Position numbers and translations under genes: made by a program. Positions 47,928-60,304 of a stretch of DNA of 64,000 nt are shown here, one piece after another. A model generated the notes under the pieces. That model saw only the letters and a program-made list of their open reading frames with translations. It did no database searches and was not told the origin of the DNA. The stretch comes from Paragyromitra xinjiangensis (Eukaryota > Ascomycota > Pezizomycetes > Pezizales > Discinaceae). The stretch is taken from positions 186,001-250,000 of the forward strand of contig JBCAMK010000021.1 in NCBI GenBank assembly GCA_038503065.1. Reading direction: 5' to 3'. Position 1 is the stretch's first letter; each line of letters begins with the position of its first letter.

Positions 47928-49376
47928 AAGGTCTTTCCAAACCCACATTGCTAGGATTGTTCCGCAGGAGTAACGTTGCACTTGGTCAGAAAGCTTCTAT
48001 TGGACTTGCTAGCACTGAGTTCAATGCCGCTATTCATGTGGGCTCCGTGAACCGCATTCAAGGAAACCAGCAGGCACCCTCGTGATATAAGCAGCAGAGG
48101 GCTGAGTGCTTTGGGCATCATTGGATTACCCCCGCCACTGTGTGGCTTACTCGGAGAACGAGCAGCATCTGTGGCTTGGGGTCCCTTTTATCACATTTAC
48201 TATAGCATCATGTTTTGGAGGGGCAGATCATATCTGGCCAGTTTATACGACATATGCACCCCTGGGTACCTGACGCCGGGGCACCAGTAAGACAAGAGCA
48301 AAAAGGCCGTAAACTATCGTTAGTCTACCTGCTAGGTAGTCTACGGGAATTCCATAAGTTCTAGGCACCGACCCAAGTACTATGAACCGAGTGGTTGCAT
48401 ATGCTTAATAAGATAGATAGATAATATGTCCCTAGCCCTAGCCCCAATGATCCGTTCTCGAGGCCAATAGCTCCATTCACCCAACCCTAGCCCCATATCT
48501 CCAAGCCAGACTACTGCGCCGCAGATTCCCCGCTTCTAGGACTATCCTTTCCCGCATTTTCGAGCTCATCTCTCACAAACTGGGCAAGCAGTTTGAAACC
48601 CTGACCATTAGAGGACCCGCGCAAACCTCATAACCCCCCTTGGCTGCCAGTTATCGCCAAATGCATTATTCATGGGCCAGGGCAACGCTATCTCTGCCGC
48701 CAGTGTCGAAGCGGCGTTCGATCGCCTCCGGAAAGATCCCTCAGTGGAAGCATGCAAAACCGCCATCCCACCGTTGGGGTCACCTCCTCTAAAGTACCAG
48801 AGCCACAGCGGAGGCTTTCTAATGAGGACGGGCTGAACTAACGAAGCACCATCCAGATGAGCGATAACCCAGGCGATCCTATACTGCTGCAAGTTGAGGG
48901 TTTTGCGGGGCTCCAAGGCCAGAACCATTTTTCCACCAGGGGACAGAACCTGATATCTCTTTTCCCGCGCGACCCCAAAGGGCTTCGAGTAGGATGCATG
49001 ACCAGCATCCCAGCTCCTATGCTCAAACTCGGGTGGAAGAAAGGTTTCTGGGGGGTTTGTGGGCTTTGCTACACTGGTGCCGGTGTCAGGCTCGTACTAA
49101 ATCCTATAATTTCCACGGGACAGGAAATACCCATACACGCAGCGGAAGAGGGTATTGAGGGGAAAACCTACAATTAGAATCTCCTCATGAGAGAGGAACG
49201 TCGGCTATGTCCGGGGACCGAATAAAATTTCCTAGCACTAAGCCACAACCCTGATACCAGATGGAAATTTTATTCTTGATGTCTTCAGGCCCGCTGCAGT
49301 CTGGTGGCTAGCACAAGGCAACAGTCTGCTATGAGGAAGATAACGTCATAACCCCCGTGGCTAGCGCTCCACATAA

Positions 49377-49833
49377 GATAGTCAACCAAAACCGATATGC
49401 GAAGAAATATCGGCAATTTCTCCCTATAACCAACCAAACAGCTCTTCACTATATCCGTATGTCAAGGATGATTTCGACGAATTAGCTAGGGAAGAAGGGT
49501 TATTTGAGCCACCAGATAAGATAAGATCATGGTGTGGATTAGTTGCCATAGAGATTGAGGCTGGCCAAAATCTGTTCCACACGTGCGCGTTTGGCTGGAT
49601 AACATCTAGCACAGATTTAAGATATGGCTTCGATTCCCTCGGCAGAGGGTTTGTTGTTGGGCTGTAAGTGCGCAGACGCTATTCATTTCGTAAGTTTTAT
49701 CCACCATTGCGCTGTACCAAGAAACCAGTGCGCTCACTGCAAATGATCAATATGGCTGGCATACTTTAGACCACAAGGCTACCAACTTTTCAAGACGCTG
49801 GAGGGTGATGCGAGCAGCGGGGTTGTGTATTAA
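49377..49833 (+). CDS. Possible small spliced gene or exon pair, unknown
   Basis: An open frame of 96 codons without an ATG (49377 to the stop at 49667) encodes protein-like sequence including SLYPYVKDDFDELAREEG and IRSWCGLVAIEIEAGQ. It ends at a GTAAGT donor (exon to 49663). A TTTAG acceptor at 49769 continues in phase to GYQLFKTLEGDASSGVVY and a stop at 49833. No start found upstream, and neighbouring frames at 48600-50500 on both strands are unrecognised. It may be an internal fragment of a decayed gene. Confidence 0.3.
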
Positions 49834-50499
49834 ACCAGTGGTGGTAACGGCTGGGGACCCTAAAATTACACCTAAGAAATACATAAGTAATTCCGAAGAT
49901 TTGGGAAGCGCTTTACAAAAACCCGTCGCCGCACAAACTATCCCTCCCGCCCAAAAAAACTCCCGAATAAAAGCCGATAACATCAAAACGACAGCACAAG
50001 GGATGCGCTTTTCGGTTTGGGAGTTCAAAGGCTCTGAACCAAATTGCCCGAGGAGGAGGAATTTCTAGAGAGCGGAGGCTTAAATCAGGTGGTGGTGCTG
50101 CAACGCACATACATCGACGTATGGGTCCCTGCCACGGAACGCTACTACCCGTCCCAGTCCAGAAGATTGCCGAGAACAAAAGTGCCGGAAAGCGGGGGTT
50201 GGAAGCCGAATTTCTCAGCTAAACCAAACACAAAAGAACCCTGCAGCATTTTGTGCTACTTGGCACTGAGGCTGAAAACGCAACCTGATAAGACGATCCG
50301 TGGACTGGAGCCTAATGCACGAAACTTTTGTCGCAGCTTGTTTATGCAGGTAATCATAGTCTTAGTTCCGCCGAGGGTTCGCGGGCGCTTAGTCTTTCGG
50401 CATCAGCAGTGATTATGAAGCATCCTCGTTCTACGTTACGAGAGATCGGAAAGAAGCCAATCGTTAACGAGGGAGATGTGATATGTAATCATATGACAT

Positions 50500-52236
50500 C
50501 ACTCGTATTTACTTGAGGTTAAGGAGATATACTCTCGACGCGAACGCGGAGAAGGCTAGGAGCAGCCCGAAAGTGGGCAGTTGCGAACGCTTGAGGGGTG
50601 CATTCGTCAGCATTGGTTTCATTATCTGATATACACAGCGATAGCGCGGAATGGGAGGCTTACGGAGAGGTAACTATCATGCGAGATATTCACTCCTTCT
50701 CGGTCTATACCTTCTGCAGCCTTTGGGACTTATCATCATGTGACTGACCAATCGCTCAGTTCCCGATCACGTGGCGATCATGAGTATCGGCGATACGAGC
50801 CAACTATACTCTGGTCTCAAATTAAGATCTACCCTGGAGAGTATCCATCCCAAGTGTGCGGATCTCCGGGTATCATAACTCACCTTGGGATAGTTAAAGA
50901 TTCATGGGGAATTGGAGGGCTCGAATCCCTTTCACTATTTTCCTGGGGGTCAAGAATGAAGTACGGGAAGATTTGAATAGGTTTAAAGGTAAGTTTCCAG
51001 AGATGCGATGAGACCTGCTTTGTGCTGAAGTCCGGCCCCTGCTATGATGTAGAATCAGCTTACTCAATTACATAGTACTCTGCAGAGTCCCCCTGGTAGT
51101 GGCTAGCGCAAAAGAACTGGAAATACCCGATATCTTGGCATCCATGTATTGCGTTTGCCTACTGTTAGGTGGGGTTAGAGTCATTTCGTGCGCACCTGTG
51201 AGTGCGATCTTGTGATCCTTAGTGCCATTTTGGGCCCTATATCTAGTGTTCGTCCAGTCAACTACACTCCATCATCTATCGTGCTAAATGAGATCTCAGT
51301 TTCTGCTCACAGCTATACTTTAGGTCAGATCCCTCACCCATCACCCTTTCCTCGTCTCCCCTTTCCCTCTCGCCTAGTCCGTCTTGCCTTCATCAAAAAG
51401 AAGGGTTTTCTTGCCTGGTGCAACTTTCTCGCCTTGTGTTTGCCTCGATCGCACAATCAGCGGATATCATACCATACGGGGGAAGCGAGACAGTAGAGTA
51501 TTCGTCATATTATTAGGCTCTAATAGGAGCAATACAGCAAGCAGTCCAGTCCTCAAAATCCCACCCTCGCCGAATATCGAAAAACCGATCGTCGGCGCAA
51601 ATCCTAACCACCCGGAACGCTTCCCTTCTCAGCTACCTAGAACTTTCCCTATCTATGGACCGAACGCATCGGCCACTCTCTCACCAACACACTTTTTACT
51701 CTCGTTTCAGCTGTTTGGACGGGGGTAAGATGCTGAGTGAGGCTCTGCAGGATGCGAGCAGCGGCGCACAAAGCAATGCGGCGATGCGATGTCGGAATTC
51801 GGCCACGCCAAGCGTGTAAAATTTATGGCAGTATCTAGATTCTAGCGATAATATCACTACATTAAATTTTACGGAAGGGCGAGGCGTGAAATTGGTCGAA
51901 TTTACATTTTTTTGCTGATCTTTACATAGCTGTCTGGTTATCTCAGCACCGCCAAGTTCCGGGCTTGGGGAGATCACCCGATGGTTCGTACGCAGTGTGA
52001 TTTCTATCCACATAACCGCCTGACCACAGTCAAGCAGCTTGTCAGCCTTCGAATAGCTAGAGTCGCAACTTGTGGCATTGGAGTCTACCGGATACGCTTA
52101 CGATACCTTTGGGTTAGATCTGTTCCGAGAAGGTATTACTGATCTTGCTTTGAGAGTAAGGGCAGACTGACGAATTTTCACCAGCCCCTAGACGCAGACA
52201 CCTAAATACCGACATCGCCAGCGAACACCTAAATTC
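50500..52236. other. Intergenic
   Basis: No gene supported. The frames at 51188-51728 overlap each other in different registers. Upstream region of the TPR-derived repeat gene. Confidence 0.35.
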
Positions 52237-53946
52237 ATGGGACCACCGGAAGAGGCCATCAAATGGTCCAGAAAAGACTCGATAAGCAAGGGACTAGAGC
52301 TCGATCGCAAAACCTTCACTGGGAGGCGGGAAAATTACGACGACGCGCTGATACGTTATAAAGCCCTGATGACGCAGGGGCTACTCGGAATCGATGATCC
52401 ATATACTCTGGAAATTATGAGCGGCATTGCCGAGGTCCCTTGCGAGAAAAAAAGGTATGAGCTGGTGCTGAAACGGAATCGTTGGCCTCTAGGCGAGATG
52501 AAAGGAGTCCTTTGGCCAGACCACCCGGCTGCGTTAAGGCTGTACGAAAAATCGTTAGATTGTCGTCATCAAGCTCTGGGTAGGATGCGAAAGTTGTGTG
52601 GAAACGAGCACCCAGATACCCTTATCATGAGCAATATCGCCGGAATTTCTTATAAGCAAAAATGGTATGGCGAGGCACTTAATTGGCACCATCAGGTCCT
52701 GAGTGGCAGAGGGAAGGTGCTAGGAGAGTGGAATGCAGATACTCTAAGTACGATTAACGACATCACTTCCATTCCCTCTGAGCAAGGTCAACACGGAAGG
52801 GCGCTGGAGCGGTATTCTCAGGTCCTAGTCGGGAGACGGATTACGCTAGAGGAGGTTCATCCAACCACCTTAACCACCATCAATGAAATTCCAGTTTTCT
52901 CCTTCGACCAAACAGAATACGAGAAGGTCCCCAAATGGCTTCACCGGGCCCTAGATGGGAGAGCGGAGGTATTTGGGGCTAAGCATCCAGCTACAATAAG
53001 AACCATTAGTGAAATTAAGGCTGTCACTTTCAAACAGCGGTCTATCAACTCTGCTGACGAGCCCCACAACGATGACGAAACTTGTCGATTCCCAGCAGTG
53101 ATAGAAGAGGTGCCTGAAGAAGAGCATATAGATAACCCGAGTACTATCGATGACATTACTGCCGCCGTTTCCAAGCAGTTGTTTACCAGATCCGTTTGCA
53201 AGTCCTACGACGACGACGATGAAGCTTATCGACCCCCGACAGTGACGGAGAAGACACCTGAAGAAGAGCATATAGATACCCCGAGCACTATTAGCGAAAT
53301 GGAGACTGTAACTTCCAAGCAGCAGTCTGTCGGCTCCGCTGAGGAGCCCCACGGCGATGATGAAGCTTGTCGATTACCGATAGCAACGGAGAAGACACCT
53401 GAAGAAGAGCATACAGATAACCCGAGCACGATCGAACATGTTACTGCTGCCATTTCTCAACAAAAGCCTATCGAGCCCATCGATGAATCCCACAGCGGTG
53501 ACATAGGTCCTACTAAGGCTTGGTCGGAAACCCCATCGATCAGGGGTATTCCTGCTGATGAATTATGTTCCCATAAATCCTATACGGTCAAAGATTGTCG
53601 CGAGGAAATAAAGCGTCGCGTTAAGCTTATTGAAGAGTCGCTTATTAAAAAGGGATCTCCGGAATCCATCGAAAAACTTCACTCCGAACCAATGTGGCGT
53701 CTATTAGAAATGGAAGATTCACCTTTTATAGACGAAGAAATTGCTGTTGAGCAGTTGCGTCGGGACTTTGGTTGCGAAGAGGATGAAGAGGACGAAGAGG
53801 ACGAAGAGGACGAAGAGGACGAAGAGGACGAAGAGGGCGGAGGCGGAGGCGAAAATAGTACTACTAATAGTCACCCGTACAAATCAATGCCTGGCTTTGT
53901 CGGCATATTTAAAGATCTTCCTGAGGAAGAGTATTGGGAATTATAA
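52237..53946 (+). CDS. TPR-derived repeat protein with acidic C-terminus
   Basis: Single exon, 569 residues. Residues about 95-270 contain four roughly 42-residue units of the kinesin-light-chain/TPR_10 type (A..... VLG..HPDTL...I..I...Q). The next 150 residues consist of three further units of about 48 residues, each an acidic linker (TPEEEH) plus a retained piece of the TPR pattern (NPSTIxxITAAxSKQ); the rest of the TPR is replaced. The tail contains an (EDE)n tract followed by GGGGG. TPR modules of this family are usual as C-terminal sensor domains of fungal NLRs. Here there is no NACHT or NB-ARC and none upstream on this strand, so it is a TPR-only relative or an orphaned sensor arm. Function not assigned. 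Confidence 0.7.
   Translation: MGPPEEAIKWSRKDSISKGLELDRKTFTGRRENYDDALIRYKALMTQGLLGIDDPYTLEIMSGIAEVPCEKKRYELVLKRNRWPLGEMKGVLWPDHPAALRLYEKSLDCRHQALGRMRKLCGNEHPDTLIMSNIAGISYKQKWYGEALNWHHQVLSGRGKVLGEWNADTLSTINDITSIPSEQGQHGRALERYSQVLVGRRITLEEVHPTTLTTINEIPVFSFDQTEYEKVPKWLHRALDGRAEVFGAKHPATIRTISEIKAVTFKQRSINSADEPHNDDETCRFPAVIEEVPEEEHIDNPSTIDDITAAVSKQLFTRSVCKSYDDDDEAYRPPTVTEKTPEEEHIDTPSTISEMETVTSKQQSVGSAEEPHGDDEACRLPIATEKTPEEEHTDNPSTIEHVTAAISQQKPIEPIDESHSGDIGPTKAWSETPSIRGIPADELCSHKSYTVKDCREEIKRRVKLIEESLIKKGSPESIEKLHSEPMWRLLEMEDSPFIDEEIAVEQLRRDFGCEEDEEDEEDEEDEEDEEDEEGGGGGENSTTNSHPYKSMPGFVGIFKDLPEEEYWEL
53782..53835 (+). repeat. (GACGAAGAG)n coding minisatellite
   Basis: Six 9-bp units (the first GATGAAGAG), in frame, encoding an Asp-Glu-Glu tract. 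Copy-number change would keep the frame. Confidence 0.9.
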
Positions 53947-55640
53947 TAAGAGAAATTTACTGAGTTGGAAGTCTAGGATTATTAGTGAGGTAAATACTAG
54001 AGAAACTTCTTCTACTACATGCAAAGACTAACGCATAGAAAACACTGGGGGCATGCAGAATCATGGGACAAAACTACTGATGGCGGTATTCAAAACATCG
54101 CATTTGCTCCTAAGGCAAACAGTATTCGCGATCAACCCGGGTAGAGCTCTATGTATATACAATGTTTCTCTAACGAGTGAGTTCTTGGATGTCAGGAGTC
54201 CCCATCAGGAGTCTCCCCAAAGGGGAGAAGGAAAGGAAGGGGAGGAAGGAAAAAGAAAAGAAAAAAGGCCACGCATGGATAGCAACACAGACTTAATGCG
54301 CATCTTTCAAAACAGTTGATGATGATTCGTCTAGTTCGTATGAGACAATCTTTCAGTTAAGACCATCGGGATCCTAGGCTTTGGGCCATCATCATGTGTT
54401 GCATATCCGCGGGTTATCTTAAATATGCACTCCCGAATGATTCGCTTCAACAAACACTTCTGCAACCACGCGGGGTTGCGTGTTCAAGGTCTGAAATACA
54501 TTCACCTTTCTAACTATAGGTACCGAAAAACAAATTGTGTGAAATAGCGTTCTAAAGAACAAAAAATGAAAGACTTGGCCAATCGGCTGCTTTAACCAAG
54601 AAGTTTATATCCCGGTACTCAAGATCTATAAGTAAGGTGCTGGGGACTTGAGCCACACCGCGATATAGGGACTTTGAAAGTTTCTTTTGTGTATCTTGCC
54701 CATTTTGCACTGTAATAACATTGACAGGGTAGCTGTAACTATTGTGGGGTACCCTTAATCCTCACGAAAGCTGCATAGTATTTACGTACGTCATTTGTCC
54801 GTCATCGAAGGGATAATTACCCGTGAGACATGCGCCGTTGCTACAACGAAGTGCGGTCCGTTATCGCGTCGCCCGATCTAACTTACCCACCCAATGCGTG
54901 ATTAGAGGATTGTATTGTAACATCAAGAAGCGTTTGAAAAAACCCTCCGAATAATTCGTTGGGGCTAGTCTATAAATGATGACAGGTGCGTAAGCAAGAC
55001 CTCCAACTGCATGCAATGTTGACGTGGATTCCTTTGGCATATCGAGTGATACACCATCAGTAATGAGTGGCGAGGAAACAAAATCACCACATCACGCGGT
55101 TGAGCCTCAATAGCCCAAGCATATCACATTGGGCCGAAATCCGAGCTACAATATTTCCGCGCTCATCTTTGCCGGGAATTTATACTGAGAATCGGCCTCT
55201 TACGGTACAATCTCTGATTTTGATCGCCATTCTTCATATGTACTGACAAATACTTCGATTCAGACATAATAGACGAAGTACAGTTGTTCCCGGACAGCTG
55301 TAACCTTATTGTGCTTCTATGTTGCTACTCTTAGCTGGCAATTCCCACCCCACGCTGCTATAGCCCAGCTTTTCTAGTCTAAGACACGATGTGTCTCTTG
55401 GTGGTACTACAGTAGCTCCCTACGCGTTCTACTACGACAGTTCATTCACTTTTAAAAGGGAAAAAATTGCCCTCTGTTTCTGCTAGCCAGGAACCACAAT
55501 ACTGTGGGCTGTGGAATGATAACCCATCTACCTAAGTAAGTTTCAGCAAAGATTTTATTTTATTTTACTAATGTTTTCGTTTTCAGGCTTTCTATTGCAA
55601 TTGCACTAAAGTTTATGATATAACGTCCAAACTCATTGAG
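53947..55640. other. Intergenic
   Basis: No gene supported. An 88-codon frame at 54053-54319 ends in a purine-rich Glu/Lys tract and looks accidental. Confidence 0.35.
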
Positions 55641-57019
55641 ATGGCAAGCGCATCCACTGCTGGATGTTCCTCCGGAACCCCCTGCGAGAAACTGCCCACT
55701 ATCGATGATGATGGCAAATCAAATAAACTCATCATTGCAGCGCAGAGAGTCATCAATAGACTAGTCTCTGATGGTGTTTACACAAATATCGCGGGCTTTG
55801 TTTTCTATCACAACAGCCAACCGGGCACGATTTTCGGAGAGAAAACCAACCCTGCACTAGATAAGCTGGTGGAACATTGTGGGAAGTACCGTTCGTGTGT
55901 TGAAGATGCATTATATGCATCAAGGCTTCTACGCGGTGATCTGAAGGAATTGGGTTTGTCGGATGATATCCTCAGTTTCGTCGTCACTAGGGACGCCGAG
56001 GGAAAAAGCACCAATCATGTGGCATTGATGCTAAAATGGGTGGCCCGGAATGGGCAGAAAAAAGCCATCGTGCTCGATGTTGAGCTTGCTAGAAGGACAT
56101 TAATACACCCAATGCCCTTCCTACGAGGCATTGATCGATTGGATTGGTCTAACCCGAAACGAGACTTCAAATTCAAGGAGACGGGGGATCGGCTTGAATT
56201 GGAGGTATTTATTCTACACAGTAGTTCCCATTTTCAGAACTGCGGTTGCTAAAGGTTTAAAAGGTGACGGGGTCAAGTCCTGCTGGCATCTTCGAAAGAG
56301 TTAAGGATGAGGTTGAGGTCGTTAGTGAAGTGAGTCTGCCGGTATGGAGAGCCCTAAAAGGTACACTATATGGGCAGAAACTGGGCAAGAAAGAACGGCC
56401 ATTTGTACTGAGTATCCGGTAAGAGTAAAATATCTGAGCCAAAGTCTCCTCCCACAGCTAATTAGTATATAGAGTGAAAAGATGCGGGGAGCTTGAAAAG
56501 GGTCTTCCAGGAACATCTCTCATCACAACTGGGAGGGCAAAGCCAAGATCCTCCATCTCGTCTCCAGTTCGGTTCATCATGGGCAATAAATACATATCGA
56601 TGCAATTTTACGCACGGCCTCGTCCATCGCGCCCATGTTCCGATGGCTGGCAAAAGCACACACTTAAGGTCTTCTCTACAAATGACGGTCTCTCGGTAAT
56701 TAGATCGTTCTTGGATAAACACAAGAAATTCGGCCCTTGTATCCGTAGAGCCTTGAAGGAGGTCCCTGTCGAGATAGAGGATATTATCGAGCAGTTGCGA
56801 TCAGTGATTGCATTGATACCCCCGCCACCACCACCCCCACCGGAGAGCCTAGGCGCGGATAGGATTAATCCTGGGGCTGCTACTCTAGATAGAAAAAATG
56901 TTTGTGAAGTCAGTAATTTCGAAATTCTTGAAGGCAACCAGCATGAGTAAGTATCGAAGTTGTCCTTTCCTAACTCTACCATCCTTTCTATGCCCAGTAG
57001 AATCAAATCTTTAGTCTAA
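55641..57019 (+). CDS. Unrecognised four-exon gene
   Basis: Exons 55641-56204, 56264-56418, 56473-56946 and 56998-57019; 1215 nt, 404 residues. All three introns (59, 54 and 51 bp) have GT..AG ends with branch-like CTAA(C/T/A) motifs and keep the phase. The protein starts MASASTAGCSSGTPCEKL. The N-terminal half looks globular (KLIIAAQRVINRLVSDGVY, HVALMLKWVARNGQKK); the C-terminal half has a possible second domain (KYISMQFYARPRP...) and a Pro8 tract near residue 350. I do not recognise a family. No signal peptide or membrane segment. The clean splicing argues that it is real. Confidence 0.6.
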
Positions 57020-59791
57020 CTTGGTGCACTTTTAGGGTCCAACCACTAAGTTAGGACGCGACTAACGCTTTGGCTCGAGGTGGTGTGGGACGTTTCCGCC
57101 CATCACCGGGGGAGGTGGGCTGTTGCCGTGTGGTATTCGGGCATGTTAGGGTTACGGTTTGGGGGGGAGTGTGATTCATTTGTGGAAGCTGGAATGAGTC
57201 AATTGCGGGATTCTTCTTTATTTTATAATTTATAGGTGGCCTTCTACTAGGTTATATTTTTCTAGGCGAATTAGTTGTCCAATCATGTGACCAGAAAGTC
57301 AGTTTTCTCACTGCCTCACCGGGGCCCCTTTAGGATCTCATTTACTGCCATCTCGGTTTCGCTTCGCCTTCTTTCAAATGGGGCCTAAACAGCTAATCAG
57401 CATTCTCGCGTACACTCACTCTGACACTCTTGCCTAAGTAGGCCCACTCAATGAAAACGCCCATTCTGGCCACAGCATGTAGCGTGTTTGGGGATTTGTG
57501 AGCCAGCCTCCTTTAAGATCTGGTAGGCTCAGTTGAGAGGCTATACTCTGTCAGCCAGTGATACCCTGATAGAGACTAACGACCCCTTTTGCACGTATAT
57601 GCGAGCCATAAGACAAATTTTGCATCGTAACTACACTGCTGGAAGAAAAACAACCTAAAAACATCGCAAAAGCCTTGAGCTGACGCAAACAACCCAGGCA
57701 GTTCTTCTTAAGGCTAGAAGGGTGATTGCAAATATTTAAACCTATCCTCGAGGTCACCCAAATCAATAGTTCCCGTTTGCGTACCCTTTTTAATTGAAGA
57801 ACTAAAAAACTCCACCATGTACAGGGTTGCGTGGTGTCCTTTGACATTATAGTGACTTTAATCATTGACTTTAGGGTTAGGGCTACAAAATATTAGAAAT
57901 CTACTGGTGTCCAATGCATACGGGAGGCACAGAAATTTTCAGAGTGGGCTCTAAAGCCAGAAATAGTGGGCCTTGCGATAGGGTTAGGTAGCAACATTTC
58001 CTGACAGCCGAATAAAAGTAAAAATGGGTCCTGAGAAACACCAGATCTATCGATATAGTATAAACCCGTAGGATTAAATAAATTTTCTTTAGTCTATAAT
58101 TTTGACTTTCTCCGCAAATTTTGACTATCAGGAGGTTATCACATATATCGCGGGGCCAAAGGACAGCACTGGCAATGCCAAACCGACCAATCCGAGCCGG
58201 CCCCGAAGCCCAGAGGGTTACATGTAGTTTAGGCTTGGCGGAGATGAATTGCGCAGTTGCGAAAATGCAGAGAGATTGAATTTCATTGTATGAAACGCCT
58301 CAGTAACAGGAAATGAAGTACAGGAGTCCTGGCGATACACCGGGAAATATAATGCCCAAATATTTCAACAAGGCTGATGCAACCATTAAGTCAAGCGTTC
58401 TGGAGTTACTGGGTGGCTGCTCGAAGATGCAAAATTCTGTGGGAAGTTAGGTTACCATGGCCCAAGAGGCACCCTAGCTCCGCCGAAATGGCTGTAGCAT
58501 AATTTCTACCATATACATAAGGTTTAGGTCCTGAAGCGCTTACTACATGTATGGCTGAAGTATAGTGCCCTTAGCTAACTTTGTACTAAAAGTACCCCTG
58601 TTCGCTACATATACTATTTATATATTGTGCTTTCGTAATAAAGCCATAAGCAGAAACTAATAAATAGATGGAGAATAATAGCCTACAGCAAATATTATCT
58701 ATATTACTAAAGGCTACTAAGATAGCTTAGGACAAACGAGGCACTACAAGTAGTCACGATATACGTAGCTAGTATCAATATAAAATCAGACTACTATCAA
58801 AGATTAGGGCTAGCGGCGCAATATTAATAGGCTCACAAGATAGTTCGTCAAGGATGCATATGAACCATCCACCCATCTCTAGGATTTAGCCCGCTCCAGG
58901 AGGCATAAATATACTATACATGTAATACGATAAAATGGCCTACACTAGCAGGTTATTAGATCTAGCTTTTGAATGGAAAGTTTGATGGTCAGCCAAAAGT
59001 GTAATATAAACCCGGTCGAAGACACAGTAAAAAGTATATTACTCGAAGGAGATGTAAGAAGGCCCAAATAAACTGGAAACGCTACAGCATTTGCTAAAGA
59101 ATCGAGTTGCACAACTGGCTGAATCCGGTATTTACCAAAGTACCGTACTAATACCGTACCAAGTTCATTCCCCTTTTTCGTACTATTCCTCAGGACTTCG
59201 CCAAGATATGCTAAGTATATCACATTGTACATAGTTCCCGTGATAAAATGAGTCGGATTTTAGCTGAAGCCTTCGCAGTTTCTTCTGTATTTATCCGAGT
59301 TTCTGACGCTGTACATATAATTAACAACAGTGTATTATTTACCTACATGCACTCCGAGCTGCTTCTCAAGGACAGTGAGTCTAGCTACATCGTTGGATAT
59401 TTCGTGCGGGACGTAACAAAGAGAGCGTATTTCGGTACCGACGCGTGCGTATATAATGTTCCTACTAAAAAGGAAGTGTAAGAGACAGGAGACCCTGAAT
59501 ATATACACGATGCCAAGGGTTGCCGAGCAATCCTCTTCATCAACAGCATAGTACGGGCGGCAGTCTAACAACCCCATGCAGAACGTGTGACTATCAAATG
59601 CATTTCTGAGACTAAAGAACCCGCTACACGAAACCAAACACCAATACCCCTTCAAGCCCTCAAAACGGTGACCAGCACAACTCTAAGTGAACTTCACCAG
59701 CAAACCATCTCTAATCGTGAACACAACATGTCCGAGCCTTAATTAAGCAATACTAAAATACAAGTATTCTATCCCCATAACACCTACTCAT
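57020..59791. other. Long AT-rich intergenic region
   Basis: 2.8 kb. The minus-strand frames at 57551-57865 and 58945-59232 have no features or partner exons. A TTAGGGTTAGGG doublet lies at 57871. No repeat element recognised. Confidence 0.35.
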
Positions 59792-60304
59792 CTACAACTT
59801 CGATTTCGGTTTCTGCGCATTCTTCAAGACCACCTGCCCGCCAAACACAGTCGTTAACATCCACACCCATCCCATCACCGGACTTAGTGGGAACGGAATA
59901 CGCACCTCCGCCTTGGTCGCCTTCATCACATCGCCCTTCACCTTCAGCTTCCCACCCATAAACAGTTTCTGGGCGGCGGTTTCTCCAGTCACTAACTTCT
60001 GGAAGTCGGCGTCGCTTAACGACATCACAACATCAGGCTTCGCGTCTTCGGGTGCAAGCCCCTTGCCTACTGCGCCGGTTTTCTTGAGGTCGATGTACCA
60101 GGATTCGGACTCCTTGGCAGAGTTGGTCAGAGTAAAGGCGAAGATGGCATTTCCTTTTTTGATAGCGTCCTTCTTGGCAGTTTCGGAAGTGAGGGAGGAG
60201 GCGATAACGTCGAAAGCCGCAGAGGATGGGAAGGCGTCTAGGTAGGTTAGTTGTGTGCAGATGTGGCTTCGGGAAGAGAGAAACATACCTGATTTAAGCG
60301 ACAT
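59792..60304 (-). CDS. SCP2-family sterol/lipid carrier, peroxisomal
   Basis: Three exons on the minus strand: 60304-60289, 60237-59906 and 59833-59792; 390 nt, 129 residues, introns 51 and 72 bp. The protein is a single SCP2 domain: SSAAFDVIASSL, a KKGNAIFAFTLTN strand, WYIDLKKTGAVGKG, PDVVMSLSDADFQKL, and the FMGGKLKVKGDVMKATK loop-helix near the end. It finishes in -SKL, the canonical PTS1 peroxisomal import signal, only after the second intron is removed, which confirms the model. Small stand-alone SCP2 proteins bind sterols and acyl-CoA and assist peroxisomal beta-oxidation. Housekeeping gene, intact. Confidence 0.93.
   Translation of the reverse strand: MSLKSGMFLSSRSHICTQLTYLDAFPSSAAFDVIASSLTSETAKKDAIKKGNAIFAFTLTNSAKESESWYIDLKKTGAVGKGLAPEDAKPDVVMSLSDADFQKLVTGETAAQKLFMGGKLKVKGDVMKATKAEVRIPFPLSPVMGWVWMLTTVFGGQVVLKNAQKPKSKL

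Noticed and set aside
53741..54031. 96-codon plus-strand frame rich in Lys-Arg-Thr
   Set aside because: Alternate register of the GACGAAGAG minisatellite in the TPR-derived gene.
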